64,000 nucleotides of DNA from Methyloversatilis universalis FAM5 (GCF_000214035.2 NZ_AFHG01000028.1:124001-188000), one strand, 5' to 3'. Counted from the first letter of the stretch, positions 40,288 through 51,773 are shown. A program made the numbers and translations. The notes: generated by a model from the letters alone, not told the origin.

Positions 40288-41630
40288 GCTGCCTCAGCCG
40301 GGCCGTTGCCGCCGCCCGATGGCTTGCGGCGGGTGCGACGGCGTTTCTTCGGCGCCTCTTCCGGACGCAGCATGGCTTCGCGCTGCGGGCCATCGGCGGC
40401 CGCGAAGTCGGTCCACCAGTCGGCCAGTTCCTGTTCCACCTCGCCGCTGCCGGCGCGCAGCAGCAGGAAGTCGTAGGCGGCGCGGAAGCGCGGCAGTTCG
40501 AGCAGGCGGTAGGGGCGCTTGCCGGCACGCTGTTCGAAGCGCGGCTGCAGCAGCCAGATGTCCTTGATGTCGGTGGCGATGCGGCGCGTAATGGCGAGCT
40601 TCTCTGCCTGCTGGTCGAGCACGCTGCCCATCGCGTCGAACAGCGCCGGAATCGCCGCCTCGCCGGCCTGCTTGCGCTTTTCCCAGTCGGCCAGCACTTC
40701 GTGCCACAGCAGCGTGGCGAAGAGGAAGCCGGGCGAGATCGACTTGCCTTCGCGCACGCGCTCGTCGGTGCGTTCCAGCGACAGCATGACGAAGCGCTCG
40801 CCCATCGGCTGTTCGAGGATGACGTCGAGCAGCGGCAGCAGGCCGTGGTGCAGCCCTTCCTCGCGCAGCTGGCGCACGCAGCGCACCGCGTGACCGCTGG
40901 TGAGCAGCTTCAGCATTTCGTCGAACAGGCGGGCCGGCGGCACGTTCTCCAGCAGGCTGGACATCGAGCGTATCGGTTCGCGCGCGGCCGGATCGATGAT
41001 CAGGCCGAGCTTGGCGCCCAGCCGGACCGCCCGCAGCATGCGCACCGGATCTTCACGGTAGCGGCGCGGGGCGTCGCCGATCATGCGCAGCGTCTTCTGT
41101 TTCAGGTCGGCCACGCCGTGATGGAAGTCGATCACGGTTTCGGTGGTCGGGTCGTAGTACAGCGCATTGACCGTGAAGTCGCGGCGGGCGGCATCCTCTT
41201 CCATCGTGCCGAACACGTTGTCGTGCAGGATGCGGCCATGTTCGTCGGTCACCGCTTCCGAGTCGCCGCGGAAGGTGGTCACCTCGATCACGTCGCGACC
41301 GAACATGACATGCACGATCTTGAAGCGACGACCGATCATGCGGGCGCGGCGGAATACCTCGGTCACCTGCTCCGGCGTGGCACTGGTGGCAACGTCGAAA
41401 TCCTTGGGCTCGATGCCGGCGATCAGGTCGCGGACCGCACCGCCGACCACATAGGCCTGATAGCCCTCGGCCTGCAGCGCGTCGCACACCTTGCGTGCGG
41501 CCGGCAGGATCTGCTCGCGTGAAATGCCGTGCTGGTCGCGCGGAATCGAGACCGGGCCGCTGCTGGCGGCCGGCGTGCGGGCGTTGTCTTCGGGGCGCCG
41601 GAGTATCCGGCGCAGCAACTTTCGGATCAT
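40284..41630 (-). CDS. pcnB: Poly(A) polymerase I
   Basis: PcnB adds poly(A) tails that promote RNA decay. The 448-residue protein has the nucleotidyltransferase head YQAYVVGGAVRDLIAGIEPKDFDVATSATPE with the DxD pair, TFRGDSEAVTDEHGRI...GTMEEDAARRDFTVNALYYDP, RRYREDPVRMLRAVRLGAKL, and a basic C-terminus (KKRRRTRRK) typical of pcnB rather than a CCA enzyme. First gene of the pan operon. Confidence 0.95.
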   Translation of the reverse strand: MIRKLLRRILRRPEDNARTPAASSGPVSIPRDQHGISREQILPAARKVCDALQAEGYQAYVVGGAVRDLIAGIEPKDFDVATSATPEQVTEVFRRARMIGRRFKIVHVMFGRDVIEVTTFRGDSEAVTDEHGRILHDNVFGTMEEDAARRDFTVNALYYDPTTETVIDFHHGVADLKQKTLRMIGDAPRRYREDPVRMLRAVRLGAKLGLIIDPAAREPIRSMSSLLENVPPARLFDEMLKLLTSGHAVRCVRQLREEGLHHGLLPLLDVILEQPMGERFVMLSLERTDERVREGKSISPGFLFATLLWHEVLADWEKRKQAGEAAIPALFDAMGSVLDQQAEKLAITRRIATDIKDIWLLQPRFEQRAGKRPYRLLELPRFRAAYDFLLLRAGSGEVEQELADWWTDFAAADGPQREAMLRPEEAPKKRRRTRRKPSGGGNGPAEAA

Positions 41631-41761
41631 CAGTAAGGGGGCTTTCTGGCGTGATTCGGACCAGGGCGCGTGCGCGCCGGACGCGACATGTTAACGCAAG
41701 CAGCGCCGCAGAGCCCGCCTGTCTTGCCGCTCGCGCCGCCAGCACGCTACCATGCGCGCCC

Positions 41762-42118
41762 ATGACGTTCGCCCGCCCCCGCTTCCGCCTTGCCCTGATG
41801 CTCGCGCTGTTCGCAGTGTGCGCCCAGGTGCTGCTGCCCACGCTGATGCGCTGGCAGCAGTCGGTCGACCCGGTGGCATCGGCTGAAATCTGCACCGCCT
41901 TCGGCATGAAGTCCGCCGCCGAAGGCAGCGGTGACGGCGAAGCCCGGCCGCACTGCCCCTGGTGTGTCGCGCAGGCCGCGATCGCCTTGCCGTCCCAGCC
42001 CGCGCACCTGACGTTCGCGCTGCATGCCGAGGCGGAGGCGCCGCCCGCGCGCGCCGATCTCCCTCTGCCGCCGGTTTTCCGGCGCGCCGCACCACCGCGC
42101 GCACCGCCCCTGGCCTGA
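41762..42118 (+). CDS. DUF2946 family protein
   Basis: A 118-residue protein with an N-terminal hydrophobic signal/anchor (LALMLALFAVCAQVLLP) and the DUF2946 metal-type motif HCPWCV at about residue 67, then a Pro/Ala-rich C-terminus. DUF2946 genes often lie next to copper TonB-dependent receptors, which is the case here. A role in periplasmic copper handling is inferred. The first codons (ATGACGTTC) are repeated at the next gene. Confidence 0.72.
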   Translation: MTFARPRFRLALMLALFAVCAQVLLPTLMRWQQSVDPVASAEICTAFGMKSAAEGSGDGEARPHCPWCVAQAAIALPSQPAHLTFALHAEAEAPPARADLPLPPVFRRAAPPRAPPLA

Positions 42119-42270
42119 CCCCGTTCCGGCGTGACGCCGTGCGCCCGGTGCCCGAGCACCGCGCGCAGGCACCGATCACGCCCTGAGCCGGCGCACGCCT
42201 GTGCGTGTGCCCCGCGTTGCCACCGATGTCTTCCGATGTCGGGGTGACGAGTCGTCCCTGGTCAGGCCCG

Positions 42271-42639
42271 ATGACGTTCCGGTCTCCTCCGTCGATCACC
42301 CGCATGGCTGCACAGCGCTGGACGCGTGTGCTGGCGATGGCGCTCGTCTGCGTGCTGCTGGCACTGGTGGGTCTGGGTGCGGCCGGCCAGGCGACCGCGC
42401 GGGTGCTGCCCGGCGACGACATCTGTTCCAGCACCGACCGCGATCGTCCGCCGGGTGATGCCACCCATCGCGGTCACTGTTCGCTGTGCGCAGGCGGCAC
42501 CGGCCTGGCGCCGCCGCCCTTCGGCCTGCCGCTGCCGGCACCGCTGCCGCCGGTCGTCGAGGCGCCCTGCGCCGGGGCTGCGCTGCACCCGGTCAGCGCT
42601 GGTGCCCACTGGCAGTCGCGCGCGCCGCCGCTGCGCTGA
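42271..42639 (+). CDS. Second DUF2946-like protein
   Basis: A 122-residue paralogue-like protein: hydrophobic segment VLAMALVCVLLALVGLGAAG, then the motif HCSLCAGG, and a Pro-rich tail. ATG 42271 is proposed because it begins with the same ATGACGTTC as the previous gene; ATG 42304 (MAAQRWTRV, 111 residues) would give a more usual signal peptide. It lies 152 bp after the first DUF2946 gene and 119 bp before the PEP-CTERM gene. The assignment rests on the Cys motif and context. Confidence 0.6.
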   Translation: MTFRSPPSITRMAAQRWTRVLAMALVCVLLALVGLGAAGQATARVLPGDDICSSTDRDRPPGDATHRGHCSLCAGGTGLAPPPFGLPLPAPLPPVVEAPCAGAALHPVSAGAHWQSRAPPLR

Positions 42640-42758
42640 ATCCCGCCCCTTCGCCCGGTACGCACCACGCAATCGGGCGCCGGTCCGGTCACGCCTCGCG
42701 GCGCGGCCGTCTGCAACGCACGCCGGTACGCCGGCTGCGCGAACAGGATTCAGCACAC

Positions 42759-43613
42759 ATGAAAAAACACTGCATGGCCGCCGTTCTGGCAGGCCTGTTC
42801 TCGGCTTCGGCCTTCGCCCACGTGAGCTACAGCTCGCGTGATTTCTTCGTCAATGGCGTGCAGTCCGGCAATACCTGGACGCTGGCCGGCCAGCGCGTCA
42901 CCTCGGATTACGGCTGGGCTGACGGCGCCGACGCCGACTGGGGCGACAGCCACCGGGTGCGCTGGGCCCGCTTCACGCTGACCGGGACCGCCGATGTGAC
43001 GCTCACGGTCAGCGCCGCCGGTTTCACCTACCTCAGTGGCGGCAGCTCGCTGACCGCCGCCGGCGACCTCATTCCCGGCTTTTCGCTGTACGCCGGCATC
43101 GCGCCGGGCGCGGCGTTCGAAGCGGGCGACCATCCGGATTACCTGGCGCACCACCCGGGCTTCCTGCCGACGATTTCGCCGACCTATCTGGGCGCAGGCA
43201 TCTTCGGCAGTCGCGAAGGGGCGTTCAACGCCAACGGTGATTTCTGGCTCGGCAACAGGCTTGAGGAAGTCGGCGAAGCCAACTGGGCGTCGGCACGGCT
43301 GGTCTACATCGGTCAGGCGGTGGATGGCGCGGGCGTCGACATCAACGGTGACGGCGTGATCGACATCGCCGGCGATGGCAGCGCCGACCAGTCGGTCAGC
43401 GCGACCTTTCGCCTGGGCGCCGGCAGCTACAGCCTCATCGTCGGCGGCGCCCGCTACGCCAGTCCCTACATAGACCTCGCCGCCGCCAATGGACAGCGCG
43501 GCTTCAGCGCAGCGCTGTCGGTCACGCCAGTGCCGGAACCCGAAGGCTGGGCGCTGATGCTGGGCGGTCTGGGCCTGATCGCCGCCGTTGCCCGCCGTCG
43601 CCTGAACGGCTGA
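42759..43613 (+). CDS. PEP-CTERM protein of a copper locus (DUF4198-like secreted protein)
   Basis: A 284-residue secreted protein: signal peptide MKKHCMAAVLAGLFSASAFA, mature start HVSYSSRDF with His directly at the processed N-terminus, a beta-rich body with GDHPDYLAHHPGF, and the PEP-CTERM anchor VPEPEGWALMLGGLGLIAAVARRR. Exosortase would cleave and attach it at the surface. An N-terminal His brace-like position and His-rich loop suggest Cu binding, which is inference. A calcium-like DINGDGVID loop is present. Confidence 0.8.
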   Translation: MKKHCMAAVLAGLFSASAFAHVSYSSRDFFVNGVQSGNTWTLAGQRVTSDYGWADGADADWGDSHRVRWARFTLTGTADVTLTVSAAGFTYLSGGSSLTAAGDLIPGFSLYAGIAPGAAFEAGDHPDYLAHHPGFLPTISPTYLGAGIFGSREGAFNANGDFWLGNRLEEVGEANWASARLVYIGQAVDGAGVDINGDGVIDIAGDGSADQSVSATFRLGAGSYSLIVGGARYASPYIDLAAANGQRGFSAALSVTPVPEPEGWALMLGGLGLIAAVARRRLNG

Positions 43614-43674
43614 GTTTTCCGATTGACCCGGGGCCGGCGCGTGCCGGCTCCCAAACCACTCAAAGGATAAATGG

Positions 43675-44325
43675 ATGAATACGCTTCTTCGCGCCACCAC
43701 CCTCGCGCTCGCGCTGGCCGTACCGGCTGCGGCGTCCGCCCACGCCAGCTTCGCGGACCACACGGTCACCGTGCAGTACGGCATGGACCTCGGGCTGGGT
43801 GCCGGCTTCCAGGCGCTGCAGACCTTCGTCGTGACGGTCGGCGACGCGGTCGAACTGCCCGCGGTCAAGCTGAACACTTCGGGCTCGATCTCGTGGTCGG
43901 TCAATCTGTACGACACCGGCCTGAGCCTGAAGTACGTCGGCAGCGGTGATTTCATGAATTTCGGTTCGCCGGCCTTCCTCGGCTTCCGCATCGCGGATGC
44001 CGCCAACCAGCTGCCGTCCTTCAGCAGCGTCAGCGTGGCGAACACCGCCTACGTGAGCGGCCAGCAAGGCAACCTGATCGAAGGCTTCCAGCCGTCCGAC
44101 CATCTCGCCTACAGCGCCGATGCGATCTGGCTGAACCTGACCGAGTCGATGTTCCACCACCACGCCATGCCCGGCATGGGCGACCCGCTGCGTGACGAAA
44201 TCCGGCTCAACGTCGGTTTCGCCGGCGCGGTCACCCCGCCGGTGCCGGAGCCGGAAAGCTGGGCGCTGATGCTGGCCGGCCTCGGACTGGCCGGCTGGGC
44301 CGCGCGTCGCTCACCCCGGATCTGA
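43675..44325 (+). CDS. PEP-CTERM protein with His/Met-rich loop
   Basis: A 216-residue secreted protein: signal MNTLLRATTLALALAVPAAASA, mature start HASFADHTV (again His first), a beta-sandwich-like body, the loop MFHHHAMPGMG that would suit Cu(I)/Cu(II) binding, and the PEP-CTERM tail VPEPESWALMLAGLGLAGWAARR. It lies 61 bp after the first PEP-CTERM gene with an AAAGGATAA ribosome site. The next gene is the TonB-dependent copper-type receptor. The copper role is inferred. Confidence 0.8.
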   Translation: MNTLLRATTLALALAVPAAASAHASFADHTVTVQYGMDLGLGAGFQALQTFVVTVGDAVELPAVKLNTSGSISWSVNLYDTGLSLKYVGSGDFMNFGSPAFLGFRIADAANQLPSFSSVSVANTAYVSGQQGNLIEGFQPSDHLAYSADAIWLNLTESMFHHHAMPGMGDPLRDEIRLNVGFAGAVTPPVPEPESWALMLAGLGLAGWAARRSPRI

Positions 44326-44365
44326 TCGCGGCGTCCTGCCGCATTCCACGCCTGAAAACCCCTGT

Positions 44366-44393
44366 CCACCCCGTTCCGGCGGGGTGGTTTTTT
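44366..44393 (+). terminator. Intrinsic terminator ending 5 nt before the receptor ATG
   Basis: The 8-bp stem CCACCCCG / CGGGGTGG with loop TTCCGG is followed by T6 (44388-44393). The receptor ATG is at 44399. It can terminate the PEP-CTERM transcript or act as an attenuator of the receptor gene. Confidence 0.8.
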
Positions 44394-44398
44394 CCGAC

Positions 44399-46405
44399 AT
44401 GAACAGATCCGAATTCCTGTCGCTGGCGGCCTGCGGCCTGCTGGCATTGAACGCCGCGTGGGCCGACACCGTGCTGCCCGCGGTCACCATACACGGCGAG
44501 CGCGCCGACCCGCTGGGTGGCGAGGTGACCGAACTGCGTGACAGCCCGGTCGGTGGCGCCGATCTGGCGGAACGCCTGCGCGACCTGAGCGGCTTCAACG
44601 TAAGCCGGGTTGGCGGCACGGCCGGCAGCGTATTCCTGCGCGGCCTCGGCGGCGCACGCCTGCCGGTGGTGGTGGGCGACGCGGTGGCCGATGCGGCCTG
44701 CAATCACGGCATGGACCCGGTCACCTCTTATCTGCAGCCGGACGCCTATGACCGGCTCACTGTGGTGAAGGGCCCGAATACCGTGCAGTTCGGGCCGGCG
44801 CTGTCCGGCCTGATCCGGGTCGAGCGCGAAGCGCCCGAAGCCGGCGTGCGGCTGCGTGCGTCGGCCACCCGCAGCGGCTTCGACCGGCTGGACCAGGCGG
44901 CCGAGGTGAGCTGGGCCGGCGAACTGCTGTGGCTGCGCGCAGGCGGCACCCGCAACGATTCCGACAACTACCGCGACGGCGCAGGGCGACGCTTCCAGTC
45001 CTTCTATTCGCGCTATGCCACCACGCTGGCCGCCGGCGTGAAGCTGGGGCCGGACACCGTGCTCGAAGCCGATAGCGAGAATGGTGACGCGATTGCCGGC
45101 TATCCGGCCTTCCACATGGACGGCACCCGCTTCAACCGCTCGGTATGGGGCGCGAAGCTCACCCATCGCCGGCCGGGCCGACTGCTGTCCGCGCTCGAAC
45201 TGTCGCTGCGCTGGCAGGACATCAACCACCTGATGGACGACTACAGCTACCGGCCGGTAAAGCCAGTCGAGCTGGTGCCCGGCGTGCTCGACCAGCTGCC
45301 CACCTTGCTGATGCGGCAGGACCAGCGCGGCCGCAGCGCGCGCGCGGTGGTCACCCTGGAGCCGGCCGACGGCAGCACGCTGCTGCTGGGCATTGATGCG
45401 CGTGACGATCACCACTTCGGCGACAACCTGCGCACCACCCGCACCTGTTTCACCGGCACCACGAACTGCCCGCTGTTCACCTCGACCCGCAGCGCTTTCT
45501 ACACGCTGGATGCGCGCAATCAGGGGGCGTTCGCCGAACTGACGCAGCAGCTCGGCTCCCTTACGCTGCGCGCGGGTCTGCGCAGCGACCGGCTGCAGAC
45601 CCGGGCCGGAGAACTGCGCAACTTTCTCGGCACCCAGCTGCTGCCGGGCAGTTTCGACGAGCGCACCGAAAAGCTGGGCAGCGGCTTTCTGCGGGCGCAG
45701 ATGCGCCATGGCGACGGACTGGAAAGCTATCTGGCGCTGGGCGTGGCCCAGCGTGCCGCCAGCAGCCTGGAGCGCGCGAGCTTCGCCGCCTTCCATATCG
45801 ACGCCGAAACCAATACCGAGCTGGGGGCCGGCCTGAACGGCCGAAGCGATGCGCTGCAGTGGTCGCTGCATGCCTTCGTGAGCCGGGTGGATGATTTCAT
45901 CCTTGCGGAGCAGGGCACCCGTGCGCTCAATGTCGATGCACGCCGCTTTGGCGGCGAACTGGACGCACGCTGGCGTCTGCGTCAGGGCTGGAGCGTGACC
46001 GGTGCCGCCAGCTGGGTGCGCGCCGACAACCTGACCCAGCACGTTCCGCTGGCGCAGACCTCACCGCCGGAAATGCGTCTGGGACTGGAGTACGAAAGCG
46101 GCCGCTTCAGCGCCGCCACCCAGTTGCGTCTGGTGCGCCGGCAGGACAGGGTGCATGTCGGCTACGGCAACGCGCTGGGCAACGACATCGGCGAAACGCC
46201 GGGCTTCGCTACCGTCAGGGTGATGGCGGGCTGGTCGCCGGACAGCCGGCTGCAGCTGAGCGCCGGCATCGACAATCTGTTCGACCGCAGCTACGCCGAG
46301 CACATCAGCCGTACCGGCGTGTTCCAGCCAGCAGGTTTCGTACAGACCGAGAGGGTGAACGAACCGGGACGGCTGGCCTGGCTGCGCGCCCGGCTGGCCT
46401 TCTGA
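44399..46405 (+). CDS. TonB-dependent copper receptor, OprC/NosA type
   Basis: A 668-residue outer-membrane receptor. Signal peptide MNRSEFLSLAACGLLALNAAWA, a TonB-box-like start of the mature protein (TVLPAVTIHG), the plug domain with ACNHGMDPVTSYLQPDAYDR and VVKGPNTVQFGPALSG, then a 22-strand barrel ending in a terminal aromatic-poor F (ARLAF). The MDPxTSY-x5-YDR sequence is characteristic of OprC/NosA, the Cu-specific group. An in-frame GTG at 44384 is inside the terminator, so ATG 44399 is used. Neighbouring DUF2946 and PEP-CTERM genes support copper uptake. Confidence 0.87.
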   Translation: MNRSEFLSLAACGLLALNAAWADTVLPAVTIHGERADPLGGEVTELRDSPVGGADLAERLRDLSGFNVSRVGGTAGSVFLRGLGGARLPVVVGDAVADAACNHGMDPVTSYLQPDAYDRLTVVKGPNTVQFGPALSGLIRVEREAPEAGVRLRASATRSGFDRLDQAAEVSWAGELLWLRAGGTRNDSDNYRDGAGRRFQSFYSRYATTLAAGVKLGPDTVLEADSENGDAIAGYPAFHMDGTRFNRSVWGAKLTHRRPGRLLSALELSLRWQDINHLMDDYSYRPVKPVELVPGVLDQLPTLLMRQDQRGRSARAVVTLEPADGSTLLLGIDARDDHHFGDNLRTTRTCFTGTTNCPLFTSTRSAFYTLDARNQGAFAELTQQLGSLTLRAGLRSDRLQTRAGELRNFLGTQLLPGSFDERTEKLGSGFLRAQMRHGDGLESYLALGVAQRAASSLERASFAAFHIDAETNTELGAGLNGRSDALQWSLHAFVSRVDDFILAEQGTRALNVDARRFGGELDARWRLRQGWSVTGAASWVRADNLTQHVPLAQTSPPEMRLGLEYESGRFSAATQLRLVRRQDRVHVGYGNALGNDIGETPGFATVRVMAGWSPDSRLQLSAGIDNLFDRSYAEHISRTGVFQPAGFVQTERVNEPGRLAWLRARLAF

Positions 46406-46921
46406 TCAGTTGCCGCGCAGACCTTCGAGCAGTTCGGCCACGCGCTCGAACTCGCTCGACTTGTCGAGGAAGTGGTGAGCGCCCAGGGCCAGGCTGCGGG
46501 CGCGCATGGCGGCGGTGTTGCTGTTGGTGAGCACGATGGCCAGCAGATCCGGGTGGTGCAGCTTGAGGTGCTGCAGCACACCGAAACCGCTGCCTTCGCG
46601 CAGCTGCAGATCCACCACCACCGCGTCGAAGCGGCCCACCCGCAGTGCGGTCAGTGCGTCGGCTTCGGTATCGACCTCGCCGCAGACTGCGACGCCCTCG
46701 CTGTCTTCCAGCAGCGCGACCAGGTGCTTGCGGATGAGTATCGAGTCCTCGACCAGCAGCACGCGCAACGGCCGGGTGCGGGCGATCGGGGCGGAGGTGG
46801 GACGGGAAGGCACGGCGGTGTGCGCGTAAGCGTCAGAGTGGCGGTCGGAAGAATGCACGGTCCGCAGTATTCCACCACAGCTGTCACCGGTATGTAGGTG
46901 CGGGCCGACAGACCGGTTCAT
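46406..46921 (-). CDS. Stand-alone CheY-like response regulator
   Basis: A 171-residue protein whose last 120 residues are a receiver domain (VLLVEDSILIRKHLVALL, phospho-acceptor Asp104 in VVVDLQLREG, switch Thr/Lys in LTNSN...LDKSS). No output domain. The first 45 residues are low-complexity. ATG 46921 overlaps the stop of the upstream NarL-type regulator (ATGA), so coupling supports this start; a GTG at 46858 would remove 21 residues. It probably serves as a branch or inhibitor of the phospho-signalling of the kinase at 47880. Confidence 0.82.
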   Translation of the reverse strand: MNRSVGPHLHTGDSCGGILRTVHSSDRHSDAYAHTAVPSRPTSAPIARTRPLRVLLVEDSILIRKHLVALLEDSEGVAVCGEVDTEADALTALRVGRFDAVVVDLQLREGSGFGVLQHLKLHHPDLLAIVLTNSNTAAMRARSLALGAHHFLDKSSEFERVAELLEGLRGN

Positions 46922-47556
46922 TCGATCAGCCCATTCTTCAGCGCATAGTAGGTGAGCTCGGCGTTGCTCTTCAGATTGAGCTTGGTGAGCAGGCGGCTGC
47001 GGTAGGTACTCACGCTCTTCACGCTGATGAACAGTTCGTCGGCGATCTCGGTGACCGACTTGCCGGTGGCCAGCTTGTGCAGCACCTGGAACTCGCGTTC
47101 CGACAGCTGCTGGTGGGCCGGCGCATCAGCATCGCCGCTCAGGCGCTGGGTGAGCAGGTCGGCCACGGTATCGCTCACGTAACGACGGCCGCGCAGCACG
47201 GTGCGAATGGCGGCGAGGATGTCGTCCACGTCGGCATCCTTGCGGATGTAGCCGTTGGCGCCGGCACGCAGCATGTTCAGCGCGTACTGCTCCTCGGCGT
47301 AGGCGCTGATGATGAGCACCGGCAGGTCGGTACGATGGCTGCGCAGCAGACGCAGCGTGTCCATGCCGTCGCGATCGGGCATCGAAATGTCGAGCAGCAG
47401 CACATCGACCTCGGCCTGGCGCAGCAGCGTGAGCGTTTCAGCGCTGGTCGACGCCTCGGCGACCACCTCCAGATCGGGTTCGGCATCGATCAGCTGGCGC
47501 AGACCGTTGCGCACGATCTGATGGTCATCGGCGAGCAGGACGCGTTTCTTTTGCAT
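46918..47556 (-). CDS. NarL/FixJ-type response regulator
   Basis: A 212-residue regulator: receiver (LLADDHQIVRNGLRQLI, Asp56 in LLLDISMP, Lys in YIRKDADVD) plus a C-terminal LuxR HTH (LSEREFQVLHKLATGKSVTEIADELFISVKSVSTYRSRLL). The pattern is like UvrY/GacA. The natural partner is the HisKA_3 kinase at 47880, encoded divergently beyond a DUF1328 gene. Target genes unknown. Confidence 0.92.
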   Translation of the reverse strand: MQKKRVLLADDHQIVRNGLRQLIDAEPDLEVVAEASTSAETLTLLRQAEVDVLLLDISMPDRDGMDTLRLLRSHRTDLPVLIISAYAEEQYALNMLRAGANGYIRKDADVDDILAAIRTVLRGRRYVSDTVADLLTQRLSGDADAPAHQQLSEREFQVLHKLATGKSVTEIADELFISVKSVSTYRSRLLTKLNLKSNAELTYYALKNGLIE

Positions 47557-47601
47557 GGTGGCGGTACGGCGAAAAGTGGGTGTTGCGCGGGATTATCCGC
47601 T

Positions 47602-47763
47602 TCATCGCTTGAACAGTCCCAGCACGAAGGAGGCGACCGTCAGCACCAGGAACACGAAGAACAGTATCTTGGCGATGCCTGCCGCGCTTGCCGCGAGGCC
47701 GCCAAAACCGAACAATGCGGCGATCAGTGCAACGATGAAGAATATAAGGGCATAGTGAAGCAT
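47602..47763 (-). CDS. DUF1328 family small membrane protein
   Basis: A 53-residue protein of two hydrophobic helices ([20 protein letters not shown], then [21 protein letters not shown]). It is the YtjA/DUF1328 type, stress-linked in many proteobacteria. It sits between the NarL-type regulator and the divergent kinase, so it may be under their control. Confidence 0.88.
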   Translation of the reverse strand: MLHYALIFFIVALIAALFGFGGLAASAAGIAKILFFVFLVLTVASFVLGLFKR

Positions 47764-47879
47764 GACGGCCTCCTTGATGAAGTGCGGCGGCGTCCGGGTG
47801 TGCCGCTGCCTGCATGACTCCATGCTAGGCGCAGCGGTTTTCCGCGGCTGTCGTCCCTGCCGCGTGCCGGGCGTCGGAC

Positions 47880-49349
47880 ATGTCTGACGCCGACCGCAGC
47901 CCGCAGCAGGCGCAGCGCCGGCGCGCGCTGGTCGAGGGCCTGTCGCGTGCCGCGCGCCGGGCCGGCTCGGCCACCGACGGCGCGGAACGGCTGACCGACA
48001 GCGTGCTGATGAAGCTGGCGCGCTTCCGCTGGGGCGCGCTGCTGGTGGTGCTGATCGGTGTCGCCTTCGCCGCGCTGTCGGAATCGACCTTCCTGGCGAT
48101 GCAGCGCGAGCGCGAAGAGATCGACGCCTCGCGGCTGTCGCTGGCCGCGCTGAACAATCTGGTCTATGACAACGCGCAGGCCGAGCAGACCGAGCAGCGC
48201 TACATCGAGGACCCGTCGGCAGACCATCTGGCCCAGCATCGCGCTACGCTGCAGCGCCTGACCGATGCATCAAACGTGGTGCTGGGCTGGGCGGTGCGCC
48301 GGCAGATAGACGAGGAAAGAGTCAGCGCGGTCCGGCGGCTGTCCGCCACCGAATCGGAAGAGCTGAAGCGGCTCGAGGCGCTGCCGGAGGACGCCAGTCC
48401 GGTCGAGGTGATGGACGCCTTCCTCCCCACGGTCATCGATCAGGCCGAACTGCGTCAGGCGCTGGAACCCCTGGTGCGCACCGAACGCGCCTACCTCGAG
48501 GAGCAGATGACGCTGCTGGGCGAGGAGATCGAGCGGCAGCGCGCCGCGGCCATCGTGGTGATCGCGGTCGGCGTGCTCATGCTCATCCTGCTGCTGCGCG
48601 CCTATGCGATGCGCAGTGAGGCCGAGGCTCTGGTGGCCGACCGACTGCGTGCTGCACGCGATGAGCTGGACGCGCTGGTGCGGGTACGCACCGAAGAGCT
48701 GAGCGAACTGGCCAGCCACCTGCAGACCGAAGCCGAGCGACAGAAATCGGCGCTGGCGCGCGAACTGCACGACGAGCTGGGGTCCATCCTGACCGCCAGC
48801 CGCATGGAGGCGTCGATGCTGCTGCGCCGCGCGCGCAAGCAGAACAGCCCGGACGTCGAATCGCTGGGGCGGGTATGCGACATCCTGGAGCAGGGCGTGC
48901 AGATCAAGCGGCGGGTGATCGAGGGGCTGGTGCCGACCGTGCTCACCCATCTCGGCCTGCTGCCGGCGCTGGAGGCGCTGGCCGAAGAGACCCGGGCATC
49001 GGCGCCGTTCGCGGTCGAACTCGAACTGCCCGGAGAACTTGAACTGGAGCGCGAACGCGCGATCGCGATCTATCGCGTGGCGCAGGAAGCGCTCACCAAT
49101 ATCCGCAAGCATGCGCAGGCGAATGCGGTCACCATCCGGCTGAGCGAGGAGGGCAATACGGTGAGGCTGGACATCCGTGACGATGGCGTCGGGCTGCCGG
49201 AGGGCGCTCGCGGCAAGACCGGTTCGCACGGACTGCTGGGCATGAAATACCGGGCGGACGCGCTCGGCGGGCGCTTCGCGATCGGCGCCGCGCCGGGGGG
49301 CGGTACGTTGCTGGAATTCGAGGTGCCGCGCGAGGTGCCGCGCGCCTGA
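47880..49349 (+). CDS. NarX-type sensor histidine kinase (HisKA_3)
   Basis: A 489-residue kinase with two membrane helices (about 50-67 and 222-240) enclosing a periplasmic helical sensor, a coiled coil, HisKA_3 with His297 in [14 protein letters not shown], and a C-terminal HATPase ([40 protein letters not shown]). The HD-x-L arrangement is that of kinases pairing with NarL-family regulators, and one lies just across the divergent spacer. Signal unknown. Confidence 0.9.
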   Translation: MSDADRSPQQAQRRRALVEGLSRAARRAGSATDGAERLTDSVLMKLARFRWGALLVVLIGVAFAALSESTFLAMQREREEIDASRLSLAALNNLVYDNAQAEQTEQRYIEDPSADHLAQHRATLQRLTDASNVVLGWAVRRQIDEERVSAVRRLSATESEELKRLEALPEDASPVEVMDAFLPTVIDQAELRQALEPLVRTERAYLEEQMTLLGEEIERQRAAAIVVIAVGVLMLILLLRAYAMRSEAEALVADRLRAARDELDALVRVRTEELSELASHLQTEAERQKSALARELHDELGSILTASRMEASMLLRRARKQNSPDVESLGRVCDILEQGVQIKRRVIEGLVPTVLTHLGLLPALEALAEETRASAPFAVELELPGELELERERAIAIYRVAQEALTNIRKHAQANAVTIRLSEEGNTVRLDIRDDGVGLPEGARGKTGSHGLLGMKYRADALGGRFAIGAAPGGGTLLEFEVPREVPRA

Positions 49350-49368
49350 ACGGCACGCAGCGCGGTGC

Positions 49369-51638
<2,270 letters not shown>

Positions 51639-51639
51639 T

Positions 51640-51739
51640 CACTGCCGTTTCGTCCTGCTACGGCGGGGATCGTTGTGCCGTCTCGTTGTCTGACGGCGGA
51701 GATCGTCTTGCCGTCTCGTTGTTCGACGGCAGACGGTCC
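51640..51739. repeat. Three imperfect 33-nt tandem repeats
   Basis: GCCGTYTCGT recurs at 51644, 51677 and 51710, exactly 33 bp apart, within units starting CGGCGGRGATCGT. Each unit can form a TGCCGTC/GACGGCA hairpin. They lie between rpmA and obgE. Function unknown. Confidence 0.7.
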
Positions 51740-51773
51740 ATCTGGCTGCCGCATTTTACCGACGGCAGAAACG

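Noticed and set aside
44384-44398. In-frame GTG before the TonB receptor
   Set aside because: It lies in the terminator stem. ATG 44399 gives a normal signal peptide.
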